From the NCBI GenBank assembly GCA_029378245.1, contig JARKIF010000009.1, forward strand, positions 1,116,001-1,180,000: a DNA stretch of 64,000 nucleotides. The letters are read 5' to 3'. Shown in pieces: positions 10,695 to 21,100 of the stretch (its first letter is position 1; every line of letters starts with the position of its first letter). The notes under the pieces are model-generated. The model was not told the DNA's origin. It saw only the letters and a program-made list of their open reading frames with translations, and did not search any database. The stretch comes from Roridomyces roridus. Its lineage: Eukaryota; Basidiomycota; Agaricomycetes; Agaricales; Mycenaceae. The translations under genes and the position numbers were made by a program.

Positions 10695-11710
10695 TTATAC
10701 ATCATGGTCTTCATCCCCGCGACCGAACCTGGACGTTGTCTGTGCCACGAGATCGTCCAGCATCTCTGGCGGGAGATCGTATTCTGATCCTCTGACCACC
10801 AACGCATATGCGGCTGTGCCAAGATTGAATTCCAAAACACGCTGGTCCAAGGAAAGCACATACCGGTTTCTATTTTCTCAAGTGAGCTGGCAGTTACATA
10901 TTGTTTTTTGGACAAGTCCCGGACGTGCGGCGTGAAGCGCTCAAAGTCTAATCCAAACATGAAGAAGGCTCGAGAATGCGAACACCACGCACCTGATTTG
11001 CAGTCCCTGACAAATGCGCAGATTTCATTTGCTTTGGGACGCCCACCACGGCGCGTAATGTTGGATATTGCGAACCGCATGAGCTCGCCTTAATGGGACG
11101 TCGTCAGAGCGAAATACTAGACCGAGATTTCCTTCACGCGCCTGTGAGGTCAGATAGACCAAGCAAATAATCGGACGTCGTTAAAGGGAAATACTGGGCC
11201 GAGTTTTTCTTCACGTCGAGAATAGATGATATGGCCACGCACTGGGCCGTTTGCGTCACTCAAGGCGTCCTGGACTTGCTGGTAGCTTATTAGAGAGCCG
11301 TGGGATTCCGGATCCAGGTAATGCGCGAAGCTGAGTGCTTCGATGTATTCCTATTGAGACTTGAGTAACTTACATCGACCTGCCTGCGTGTTGGCGCAAG
11401 TCCCAAGTAATCTGCTGACCTGCAGCCCAGGGGAAACTTGGCGCTGGAACCGCCAGAAGAGATCGCCGGCTAGTTCGGGGCGCATAGCTGCAAAGATAGC
11501 ATTTGCTTCTGTGAGTTTCTGGCGCGCACTAGATGCAGCGCGGGCGGCCAGAGCACGGTCGTCTGAAGAATCCTCGAGGACGATCCGGTGGAGAAGAAAT
11601 ATAGTTTTCTTCGAGATATTCGTGACATCACGGCTGGCTTTTATGAGACGCTCGCGTCTGTCGTTGGCCTGGTCAATGTCATCTCGGAACTGTTGGAATG
11701 TCGCCTGCAT
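10695..11710 (-). CDS. TSNAX: Translin-associated factor X (TRAX)
   Basis: TRAX pairs with translin to form the C3PO RNase. The N-terminal region QQFRDDIDQANDRRERLIKA and SRDVTNISKKTIFLLHRI is the family signature; then MRPELAGDLFWRFQRQVSPG, EYIEALSFAHYLDPESHG, DYLLGLSDLTG|ELMRFAISNI, ICAFVRDCKS and SLEKIETAAYALVVRGSEYD follow, each brought into frame by 45-70 nt introns. The start MQATFQQFRDD at 11710 matches family length. The intron after LSDLTG (11089-11141) is odd: it must be removed to stay in frame, but its donor is GC (G|GCGCGT), and most of it is a diverged tandem copy of the preceding exon. The catalytic residues known in TRAX (two Glu and an Asp) cannot be checked position by position here. 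No translin gene in this window. Confidence 0.9.
11096..11215. repeat. Tandem duplication, one copy in exon and one in intron of TRAX
   Basis: 11096-11138 and 11173-11215 match at 36 of 43 positions with an offset of 77 bp. The copy at 11173-11215 encodes VKKNSAQYFPLTTS of TRAX; the copy at 11096-11138 lies inside the next intron and contains a stop in the matching frame. Confidence 0.8.
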
Positions 11711-11874
11711 GGGCGGCTGTTTCGTTAAGAGCGGCGAGGCGATGTAAGAGAGACTGTTTCATTGCGAGTGTTTGGTTTCCGTGCGTGCCTCTTCCTTCCT
11801 TTCCCCCATCTCCATCGACGACGAGCGACAGACAACGAGCGGCAGACAACGAGCGATAGACAAAGACGAGCGAA

Positions 11875-12783
11875 ATGTCATTCGCACCTAAAACAGGATG
11901 CCCGATGTGTGGCATCGTTTCCATGTCCCGCATTGGTCCTTCCAACTCTCCGCGCTCGCCTTCATTCCCACTTGGCTCGACCCAGCCAGAGATTCTATGG
12001 CGCGACGATAACTTTACAGCCTACCGAGAGAAGGCCAATCCTCTGTCCAGCAAAGGCCACATAATCGTAGCCTTTAAGTGCGTGCATATGCCAGGCATGC
12101 TCCGCCTCTTACTGACCACGAGCAGTCTCCACGTTCCCTCCATCTACACGCTTGTCCGTTGTTCTCTATTGACGCAACGCAGGCTAACTCTCTACCAGTC
12201 ATCCACCGACCTTCCTCTCCTGGTCAACGTCAAGGATCTAGCGACCCGACTGCTGACTTCTCTATTGCCGCCCTCCTCCCCCGTATCAACGCCGGTGTCG
12301 ACGTCCGTGCCACTGAATCAAGCGGCGTCTCAATTCAAAATCGGTTTCATCACGCCGCCCTTCTATGATACCAAAATCCCCGTCAAGGACCACCTCCATG
12401 CGCATGCTTATATTGGACCGCCGGATTTGATGGGCTGGGTACGTGGAGGTTTCGGGTATGGGCCTATGGCGTGGTACCCAATTGACGATCTAATTGCCGA
12501 AATACGGTAGGCTTCCGTCTCTCAAAATATATTGTGTCTAAAACTAGAGAACAGTGAGAGCACGACCAATAATCGTATCAAGTCGGGCCATGAGAATCGG
12601 GTGGCCCCCATTGACAACGTCAAGGACGCGGGCGCGAGAAGCGGCACGGCGGATGGTACGGAAACGACTGAGCCAGGGCTTGCCAACCCGGACCTGGAGG
12701 AAGGACATGGGACGCCTACGACGGCGACGACACCTCGTGGAACCCTGTCTCCTCAGCATTTGATACCGAGTATTCACGTCTGA
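11875..12783 (+). CDS. HIT-domain protein (histidine-triad nucleotide hydrolase/transferase family)
   Basis: Histidine-triad proteins bind nucleotides and cleave nucleoside phosphoramidates or related bonds. Here the triad reads DHLHAHAYIGP (H-x-H-x-H) near the C-terminal third. The start MSFAPKTGCPMCGIVSMSR has a CxxC; later ILWRDDNFTAYREKANPLSS and KGHIIVAFNLHVPSIYTLSS resemble the HIT N-terminal strands. Three introns (near 12077-12122, 12153-12196 and one after LIAEIR) restore frame. The tail after about residue 190 is a disordered, acidic stretch ending SPQHLIPSIHV. A long low-complexity insert separates the strand region from the triad, which differs from the classical 120-residue HINT. 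Substrate cannot be named. Confidence 0.82.
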
Positions 12784-12890
12784 GTTCATACCACACTATT
12801 ACTTTGCTTGTAACTATTATATATCTGGGCGTGATCCGAATCAAGCGACCTTTACTCCTTTCTTCCAACTCTGAGCGCTCAGCACTCGGC

Positions 12891-13377
12891 ATGGGCATGA
12901 CTTACAGGCACTACCTTGCTGGGGAACGCATCTACGGCTGTTCCACTTGCAAGACCCATCTTGCTACTATCCACAGTATGATCTCGAGGGTATGGGAGCG
13001 GCTGAAGCTTACATCCAACTTATCGTCCTTGTGCCTTAGGCTTTCAATGGACAACATGGTCGGGCATACCTGTTCGATGGCGTGTAAGGCAGCAGGCCGG
13101 ATTGGTTCCAAGACTCATCTCGTTTGCGCAGTGTCAACGTTGTCGAGGGCGAGCCCAGTGACCGAACGATGACTACCGGAAACCACACTGTCCGCGATAT
13201 ATTTTGCTGCAAGTGCGGAACTACTCTGGGCTGGAAATATGTGACCATTTTATGCATTCTCAGCCCTGATATCTAACAGTTTCGTGTCCATCCCAGGAGA
13301 AGGCCTATGAAGCAAGCCAGAAATACAAAGAGGGCAAATACATCCTCGAGCGCAATCTGCTCGTGGACGTGCAGTAG
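12891..13377 (+). CDS. Yippee-like zinc-binding protein
   Basis: About 110 residues, the usual Yippee length. The two zinc-binding halves are visible: [19 protein letters not shown] and [20 protein letters not shown], with [20 protein letters not shown] and [12 protein letters not shown] between them. Four exons; the second join uses GTAAGG after GGCGT so that DGV|VNV reads through. The protein ends [12 protein letters not shown]. Yippee proteins (yeast MOH1, animal YPEL) fold like the cereblon thalidomide-binding domain; yeast Moh1 associates with the GID ubiquitin ligase. Exact role in this organism is unknown. Confidence 0.93.
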
Positions 13378-14228
13378 GCGCTAGGGCGCCACCATTCAGT
13401 GGTCGTCGTCATCGTCCCCGGCACCCTCGTTTAATTGTATCCAGACGTCGTGGGCGCTCCCAGCCCGTCCCACGGCCTGTGTCCTTGGATGGGCCAGGCA
13501 GGACTCGAAGCCCGGCGCAGACCCGTTCTACGCCAGCCCAGCGCCGTCCTAGCCGTTTGGGTTTATATTCCACCCTTCCTTCCCCCTCGCATTACCCCGG
13601 AGTTGCCCCCATTATCTTCTTCCGCTCTCGTCCGCTAATAGTACCACGCACACTTGATCTTTGTACAGTCGCTCCCGCTAGGTAGCCATCTCGAATACAT
13701 GTTGTTTGCAAGTGCAAAGTGGAAAGACCGTGTTTTGCCGGTATATCCGTGTAAGAACTCTGGGGAACCGAACCGCACTGTGCTTCTCTTCTTCGTGATG
13801 TATCTAACTGTGATGTCAATTGTGTCCAAGCAATGCACAGGAACAGAGTTGGACTGGGACACCTCTGGTTAGTGCGTTTCCGCGTTCAGTGACAGTTGGC
13901 GGGCGTAGGAGCCCGGGTTTACACTGATTTACCGTGAGTTTCTGCTTGATTTCTCTGAACTCGTTCACAAAAAATACATGGATGCACCACTTGGCGTCCG
14001 ATGTCGCATGAACAACGGATAGGCTAGTGGGTATCTGGTCAAGAAAGGGAGATAAACATCGCCGCGCTTCCAAGGAAATTGTCCGCCATTTTACGTAAGA
14101 TGCCCTTCAGTCTACCCCAACCAAACTATTTAATCCCGAATCCATCCCCATCCTACTACTAACAACCTGCCTCCTACCACCAACCACCAAAAACCTCTAG
14201 ACCTACCCCGCCCCCGCATTTGATTATA
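13378..14228. other. Intergenic stretch without a supported gene
   Basis: Open frames here (for example 13654-13872 plus and 13816-14073 minus) lack family similarity, introns that extend them, or a sensible start. The part from about 14105 to 14220 is strikingly pyrimidine-rich with repeated CCTACCACCAACC-like words, and looks like the promoter and leader of the small gene at 14229. Confidence 0.4.
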
Positions 14229-14534
14229 ATGGGTACGACGCGTCTTCACTTGCTTGTTGACTGCCATGTCCTAACACTTTGACGCGTAGCGACCATGACT
14301 TTCCGTCCATCTGTGTCCTCGCCCCTCGCGGGCAACAGTGTCCCCTCTGCCTCCGCTGCAGGCCGCCCCCAGCGCATGTCCTTCCAGACCTCCCGCCCCC
14401 CGCGGCCCCTGGCTTTCGCGTCTGTCGCTGCGGTGCCGACTGGCAAAAAGCCAGTCAAAATGATACAGCCGCCGGCACACCAGCTCATGTCCTTTGCGCT
14501 GGACCTCACCCAAGCCGAGTTCAGTCGCCAGTGA
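14229..14534 (+). CDS. Small Pro/Ser-rich hypothetical protein
   Basis: A pyrimidine-rich leader ends at the ATG at 14229. Splicing a 56-nt intron (G|GTACGA to GCGTAG) gives MATMTFRPSVSSPLAGNSV and continues to HQLMSFALDLTQAEFSRQ, about 82 residues. No family recognised; composition is rich in Ser, Pro and Ala with a short helical-looking end. A 166-residue frame on the opposite strand is low-complexity and judged a shadow. Reality as a gene rests on the leader and the clean two-exon structure. Confidence 0.4.
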
Positions 14535-15320
14535 ACGCGGCGCCCACACGCTCGACATGATCATTTCGTTCTTGTCAAACAGCACATGAATCCGTTGGGA
14601 AAGAAGGCAACAAATATTCGTTTTGGAACATCTTCTTGGGAACATCGACGGGCCCTTCGCGGCTGGCTGGCTTGGGAAGGGTGGCGGCGGTGGCTGACGC
14701 GTTGGCCCGTCGAAGTGCGTTTTGTTTATATTTCGGTGGATTCGTCGACCATAGACCAGGGTTTGGTCCATTGCCCTACCTTACTTTAGACCTTGATAGA
14801 CAGTCGACTTGTTCGTCTTCTTGTATGTTGATTATCTTGCTTTATATTCATTCTGGCAGAACTTGGGCAGAACAAAGTCGCGTCGATCGCAGTGAATGTT
14901 CTTGAGCCTTCCTGAAACAGGCGCGGGACCGGCACTGATGATCTATCAACAGTATCGCCTCGGCAGGGAGGATTTGCAATACCAGTGTCTGAGGTTGGAA
15001 CCAGTTGGAACTATCGCTGTTGGGAATGGCCGGTGGATTGTAAGGGTGCATGTGTTGTCAAACTCTAAGGCGGACCAGTGCAACTGCTGTGGTCATTGGT
15101 CAAAACAACGAGTAACAGATCAACCAAGGCTTACCACCCAAGTCGACCACAGGCCTCGCTCGCCTATCTTTACGACTCGAAACGAACCCCCACGACACTT
15201 TCTTGTTTCTCGTCCTCCGTCCCTTCTATCACAGCGTCACCTCGGGTCTTATTCGACTTTACTTTGCTCTTGCCCTTTCACCCGTGTGCCCAGCTCACCG
15301 CACCTTCACGACAACGCAAA
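14535..15320. other. Intergenic stretch before RSR1
   Basis: No frame with family similarity on either strand. From about 15190 to 15315 it is CT-rich (TTTCTTGTTTCTCGTCCTCC) and probably holds the RSR1 promoter and leader. Confidence 0.4.
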
Positions 15321-16121
15321 ATGGATCAGTGGACAGTGGCCGTCCTCGGAGATGGTGGCGTTGGAAAGACTGCGTTAGCTGTTCAGGTGCGCCCACCCGG
15401 TTTGCCCGGTAGCGTGCACCGACTAATCCTCGTGTCTCGTCTCCCAGTTCACACTCAATTGTTTCGTCGGTCTGTCCTCGTCCTTCTCCGCCTACATACC
15501 GTCCGCTGACCTCTCCATCCAGAGGTCCGCTTGCCATATCAGCCATGATCGCACTATCCGCATCTCACCCGTTCTCCCCCAGACTTACGACCCTACGATA
15601 GAAGACGCTTACCGCAAGCAGTTTATTGTCGACAATCGCATGTGCTTTGTGGAGGTGATTGACACTGCCGGCCAGGGTACGTGGACTAGACAATAACCCT
15701 CACCACGCGACACTCATGCCGCACCGCAGAGGAGTATGCAACGCTCCGAGATCAATGGGTGCGAGAGGGCCAAGGATTTATACTGGTCTACTCTATCGCA
15801 TCCCGCACGACATTCGACCGGCTCGAGGTCTTCCGCCAGTCGGTCAGACGAGCCAAACGCGGCGACCCCATCCTCATGCTCGTGGGGAATAAAAGCGACA
15901 AGACCTATGAACGCGAAGTCTCCAAGGAGGAGGGCGCAGCACTGGCCCGGCAATTTGGCTGCGAGTTCATCGAAACATCAGCCAAGACTGCGCAAAACGT
16001 CGAACGGGTCTTTACCAGTCTCGTTCGCGCATTACGACAAACACGAAACCTAGAGCCGGGCGCTGCACCCACCCCCGGGAGGCCGAGAGAGGAAAAGAAG
16101 AAGAAGTGTATTATCTTGTAG
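15321..16121 (+). CDS. RSR1: Ras-family small GTPase, RSR1/BUD1 type
   Basis: Membrane-bound GTPase switch for polarity and budding-site type signalling. All boxes are intact: G1 [13 protein letters not shown], effector [14 protein letters not shown]3 [16 protein letters not shown]4 GNKSDK, G5 [11 protein letters not shown]. The tail [10 protein letters not shown] is a CaaX box with a polybasic stretch; the final Leu predicts geranylgeranylation. The effector region is FTLNCFV|E|TYDPT: reading Val-Glu-Thr in frame requires a 2-nt exon at 15523-15524 between introns of 53 nt (15470-15522) and 58 nt (15525-15582). With that microexon the spacing equals HRAS exactly. Other introns: after AVQ, and within GQ|EEY. 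Highly similar in wording to basidiomycete RSR1 proteins, hence the symbol. Confidence 0.95.
15523..15524 (+). other. RSR1: Candidate 2-nt microexon (AG) of RSR1
   Basis: The upstream exon ends GTC G at 15469 and the downstream exon begins ACT TAC GAC at 15583. The bases AG at 15523-15524 sit between a CCAG acceptor and a GTCCGC donor and complete the codon GAG (Glu) of FVETYDPT. No single GT-AG intron gives a full-length in-frame product here; joining after TTC (15465) keeps frame but loses Val-Glu. A CTGAC branch-point-like word precedes the first acceptor and CTCAC the second. Confidence 0.6.
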
Positions 16122-16355
16122 GGACTATTTTTCGGGATTGGCCTTAGATTCCTCTCTTTACCTCCTTTGATGATACCAGCCCCTTCGTTTTCTATGTCTA
16201 CTGCTTTGCATTTTACACCCATGTCCCAATCTCATTTCTGATGTACATATGGAGAAGATTCCACTCATTCTGACTCTGCGTCTGACCACGTCAACGACAC
16301 GCCTCTCGATCGCCTTCAAATGGCTTATATTCCCCACCTGCACTGGAACTAAACC

Positions 16356-17319
16356 ATGTCTCTCTCCTTCGACGACGCCGACTTTACTGTCCGCTCTGCT
16401 GTGGACGGCTCCCTTTTCTCTGTGAACCGTGCCAAGCTAAGGGGGTCCCATGTTTTCTGTACTGCACTTTCCGTTGTTTCTATCAGTGCTGAACAGCTCT
16501 CAGGGGATATGTTTTCGGTGTGCGACACGGACGAGGTTCTAGAGCTCCATGAACCCGAGAGTTCACTCGCCGCGCTGTTCCGCCTCCTCCATACTCCTCC
16601 AGACCCACCGTTGCTGCTATCTCCCTGCGACTCGGAGAAAGTCACAACGACACTGCCCGTCCGATACGATGCAACAACAGCTATACCACTGCCTATTCTA
16701 AGGCTACTGTGGTATCTGACGGACAAGTACGCGCTGTCCGATACACGCGTTCTAGACTCTCTGCAAGCACATCTGCTCGCCCACGCTCCTGTGGACCCCC
16801 TAACGGTCCATGGAATGGCGCTCACGCTCGGGGACATGCCAAACGTCGTGTCCGAATCTAGCCAATATATTTTGCCCCTGGCGCGTTACACGCTCGAGGA
16901 AATCCAGGCCGGTATCCCAAGCGTCGCTGACTACCACAGGATTCACGAGCTGCAAGCGTTCCGCGTCAAGACGTTGCAAGAAATCCTGGGGCACAAGTAT
17001 TCAGCCTTGTTTCCGCATAGTTGGGATCTCCTCTCGTCGGTGACACGATCTTATTCCATTTGCAGACTTTGGGACGTGTCCGACGCACAGCACTGGAGCG
17101 GCCGCCGCATGGGACCGAGCCCGCAATGTCCTGGCTGGTAAAATCGAATCGGATACGGACGTGGCAGGCGAAATGCATACGTTGGCCTATATCTTCCAGA
17201 GCTGTGGTACATGCTCCAAGGCGTTTACCGCTGCCGTCGAAATGCTTGCCTACAAGTGCCGTCGGGTGCGAAGGACGATCATGATGGAGACAAACGAAGA
17301 CTCGGATGACGAGTTCTAA
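16356..17319 (+). CDS. BTB/POZ-like basidiomycete protein
   Basis: The N terminus MSLSFDDADFTVRSAVDGSL, LFSVNRAKLRGSHVFCTALS and LAALFRLLHTPPDP follow the pattern of fungal BTB proteins (DxDxxxxSxDxxxFxVHxxxLxxxSxxF). BTB domains mediate dimerisation and often recruit Cullin-3. The rest is helical, with LRLLWYLTDKYALSDTRVLD typical of this family. One intron near 17018-17066 restores frame into a C-terminal part ending EDSDDEF. About 300 residues. This is a large lineage-expanded family in Agaricomycetes with poorly known roles; no second known domain is visible. Confidence 0.78.
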
Positions 17320-17341
17320 AGTCATTAATAGGTCGTGAATA

Positions 17342-18112
17342 CTACTGATTATGCCAAAGCAAGTTTCTAAGTGTCGTCCACCGCTCCGAGTCTCGGTACA
17401 GGTAGGTCATCGAGTTGAACATGCCGGGTTGGATGGTTTCGCCGCGGTGCTCGAAAAGCCACATGACCGCGCCCCATGACATTGCGGCGAACAGTGTAAA
17501 GTAGCGCGAGTCTGGGGGCATGGGCTTGACCACTCCGGGAGCAGCGGGGGCGGAGGAGGAGTACGGTTGCGTGGCGCGCGGTATGAAGGATGCCAGCACT
17601 CGGGAAACGACGTACAGGACGATCTGAGGGAGAGTTAGATGTGTAGCATATAGTATTGGAGACGCACCTGTTCGTTAATCGCTGTCCGTTCTCCAAAGAC
17701 AATATAGCCTCCAAGTAAACCCGCCACGAAAGTGTCCATGCTACGCTCCTTGCCGCCATTCGCCTTCTTCTGTAGCAGCAGGAACGACTTGTAAAGTGCC
17801 ACAAACTTGGCGAGATTGAACGCGTGTTGCTTGGTTGCACGGAATATTACTCGGGCGCGGGCTTTCCAGCTGAGTCGGAGTGAGTATCGGGACGATTCAA
17901 GGCCAGATGGATACATACTCGCCGCGCCCGAACAGAATGGCCATAACGAGGGCATGCGGAAAGCGAACTTTGACACCGTATACCAAGCCATTGCGTGCAC
18001 CCTACAATAGTTGTTGGCATGACGCTGGCGAGGCACAACCGTGACGTACCTTGAGGATGGCAAGGTAGGGCTGGTAGGCGGGGTTCAGGATGAGGTCCTC
18101 CAACGTCGACAT
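17342..18112 (-). CDS. PXMP4: Peroxisomal membrane protein 4 (PXMP4/PMP24-like, Tim17 superfamily)
   Basis: Splicing gives MSTLEDLILNPAYQPYLAIL, NGLVYGVKVRFPHALVMAIL, KARARVIFRATKQHAFNLAK, KSFLLLQKKANGGKERSMDT, FVAGLLGGYIVFGERTAIN and RYFTLFAAMSWGAVMWLFEH. The glycine-rich membrane segments and the GGKERSMDTFVAGLLGGY word are the family signature. The protein has several membrane spans in peroxisomes; transport substrate is unknown. Three short introns, all in frame. Ends TLRNLLWHNQ. The start at 18112 gives the expected N terminus and a total of about 215 residues. Tail-to-tail with the BTB gene, 22 bp apart. Confidence 0.9.
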
Positions 18113-18177
18113 GCTTGATCGGGTTCAAGAAAGAGAAGGATTGATTAACACATGCATGATGCTACTAGATGCTACTA

Positions 18178-21100
18178 CTACATATTCTCAAGAAATTTAT
18201 CGTTAAAGTAAAAATCGGCAAGCTGCGTCCACTCGGCCTGTAAACTGGGTCAATACAGAATGACCAGACGAAAGAATAATGACGAACGCCGTCTGCAGGG
18301 CTCGAGGTATTATCGCCTGTAATGACCACATAACGCCGGTAATTGTCCATGATGACCGGTTGCTGCTGCATCATATTGAGGTCCTTGGAAATCTCAGCCT
18401 CGACCGTCGTGTTCCATTGACTTTCGTCCATCTTGGAGCACTTTGCGTTGAAAGTGTTGATGCAATATTCCAATATACCGCGCTGAGTGTGTGGTCGACC
18501 GTAAGAATGCTCTTGCAGCCACTGGGGATCCGAATCCGGGGCCCGCAGAAGGGAGACCTCCCCTTCGTCGATGGCTTTCAAAATCAGATCGAATACAAAA
18601 GACCCGCTGCTTTGAAATCAGACGATTTGCAAAACTGCCACAAAAATCAACGCACTTGTCAAAAGCAGCCAGCGCATCTTCGCCCCCAGTCACCAATCTC
18701 GTCGCCATGCCCAATGTAGATGGTAATATGTAGCCCATCCACAGCGGGTGCTTGTGGAGAGCCTTGATCTTGTTGATGACTCCCCATGGATCTTGGACCA
18801 GGGCACTGGGTGTGAACGTCACGATTCCACCGAACGGGTAGACCTCTCTCACTCCCCATCGACTAGGATGCACAGTCTCGTGGGTACCAAACGTATAAAA
18901 GCGAATGCCAGACGTCTGGGCCCGACGTTCCACCGAAAGTGGTATTTTGTGGAACGTCTTGAGCGAGCCAATGTGTATGAACACGACTCGGACATCGGTC
19001 TTGAAGTCAACCCTGGTCGCCTTGCACTGGTCCAATATCGCCGTCAAATACGCCGTCTCCCGTATGCCCGTCGATTTCTTATCGTCCCAAACGTGATACA
19101 ACCGGTGCTCCCGGGAAATCCAGGCATGCAGGTCCGTCGGGAACTTGAGAACTCGGAGCGCAACTTGATATTTGGTCCTGAGCATGTTCTTCTTCCAGTC
19201 GCGATTTCTCGTCTGCGGGCTTTGTGGAAGGGTCCCAAAGGGCCGACGAAACTCTTCGGGAAACGTTTTCCACGGAAGAAGGGCCACGAGAAGGAGGCTG
19301 TTTGTGACCATGCTTGATGAGACACGGAACATCTCGTTAAGGATCTTCATCGACGGCGGAAACACGAAGAGATGGCCCACAAGCGGTCCGTCGTTCTCGA
19401 ACACGGGCACAAGACTGATCTAAGAAACCAATGAATTCGTGTCACAAGAACCGGCATTCTTAGTACCTGATTCTTTTTCGTCATATATCTTGCAAGAATT
19501 TTGAAAGCTGCCGCGTCCTTTGCCGCTGAACTAGGACCCAGACGCGCGATGTGTGAATCCAGGATAGGACGATCCTTCTCATGTTCCACCGGCAGGCAGG
19601 TCTTCAAAAATTGAGACATGTCAACGAGATCATGAAAGCTCAAAAGATGAATTGAATCCATGGACGACATGACGTCGTCGATGCGCAAGCCAGTAAAGTT
19701 TGCCGGCGAAAGCTCCTCCAGGACAACATTACATGGTTGCTCCGGCTCTTTGCCCTTGCCCGAATCCATCAGGAGCTGGCCCGTCCACCTCCACTTTTTC
19801 TGGATCGTGGGAAATCGCTTCTGGCGGGGTGGGTCCGGCGGCAAGTCCATGACAGGCCTGCAAGAATGAATGAGCTCCAGAGTCAAGCGCGAGGGTACTG
19901 AAACGTACGATGCCAGCTCAGCAGGGTTGCGTGCGCTAGTTTGTAATGTCGGTTCAGAGGCGGAGCTAGATCTTGCTAATAAATCATACAGACCTAATCG
20001 GCAAGATGTCTTTCAAAAGATCGTCTGCTTGTGTTTCCAAGCTGGCTTGAGAAGGCCGCCGCGACAGACTGAGAGCAGATTAACAAATGTCGACGCTCAA
20101 ATCGCTGATACTCACGACCCAGTGAGAAGCGACTGCTCCTCGTCATCATGGATGCTAGCCGGCGAGGCTACCAAAGGCATCTCGGTTGGATCGTCGAACA
20201 GAGGATCCATAATGGGAGGCGGGGGCGGGGGCGGGGGCGGGGGAGGCATTCGTGGTCGGTTTGACCCACTCTCGCCAGCATTGGAAGCAGAGTTGGACGT
20301 GTTCTTCCTGAAGGTGAGGCCGGACAAGTTGCTCTTCCGGGTGGTTGTTTCTTTGCTCGGGGCTGCCAGATTGAGTGCCCCCTGCGCAAGTCGCTGTTTC
20401 GTCGACAACCCACTCCCAGAGCTGGAAGAAGGTATTGCACTAAGCGGATTCTTGGTGCGCGATGGCGCAGAACCCTTGCGCTGCACGTGTGCTGGGACCG
20501 TGGACGGAATAGTAGGTGTGGTAGCGGGCGTCACGCCGCTGGGTTTGGGTGGAGGTGCAATCACTGGCGTCGGTGGCTTGCTTGAAGGTTGAACAGGTGG
20601 AATTATCGGTGTCGGAGGTTTGCTGGTCGCAGTGCTGCCCTTGTCCTTACCGATCTGTGAGGACGCTGAGGGGGCAGCAACGCCTTTGCTGATATCAGGA
20701 CGCCTTCTCCTGGGAGGTGCAGGGATAGAGCTAGAGGAGGAGGCGGAAGGGGCACTTTTCATGCTGGTAGATGCGGTCGGTGGTGCGGTGGTGGCAGTCT
20801 TGGAGGCGGGTAGAGTTGACGACTTCGACGGAAGGGGTTTGGGTGCAGGACGTCCAGAGGGTAGAGGTTTTGCGGATACCGGCTTGGGAATTACTTCAGG
20901 AGATGCAGGGGGAGACGGCGTCGAAAAGAGTGCAGCCGCAGGATTCGGAGGGTCTTGGACCTCCTAAGAAATAAATATCAGACGTTATTGCGGTGAGCAA
21001 ACTATGATATACTTTTCCAGACGGTTCACCGCCTTTCGCGGGAGGAGCGGGTTTATCCTGGTGCGTAGTTCACTTGAGAGAATAGAAAATGATTCGAAGA

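Noticed and set aside
14271..14771. 166-residue minus-strand frame
   Set aside because: Composition is a shadow of the GC-rich small gene on the other strand; no family likeness.
18748..19317. 189-residue plus-strand frame inside the chromodomain gene
   Set aside because: The opposite strand has consistent introns and ordered protein text; this frame does not.
20210..20245. GGGGGC repeat as a microsatellite of special interest
   Set aside because: It encodes the proline run of the chromodomain protein and is ordinary low complexity.
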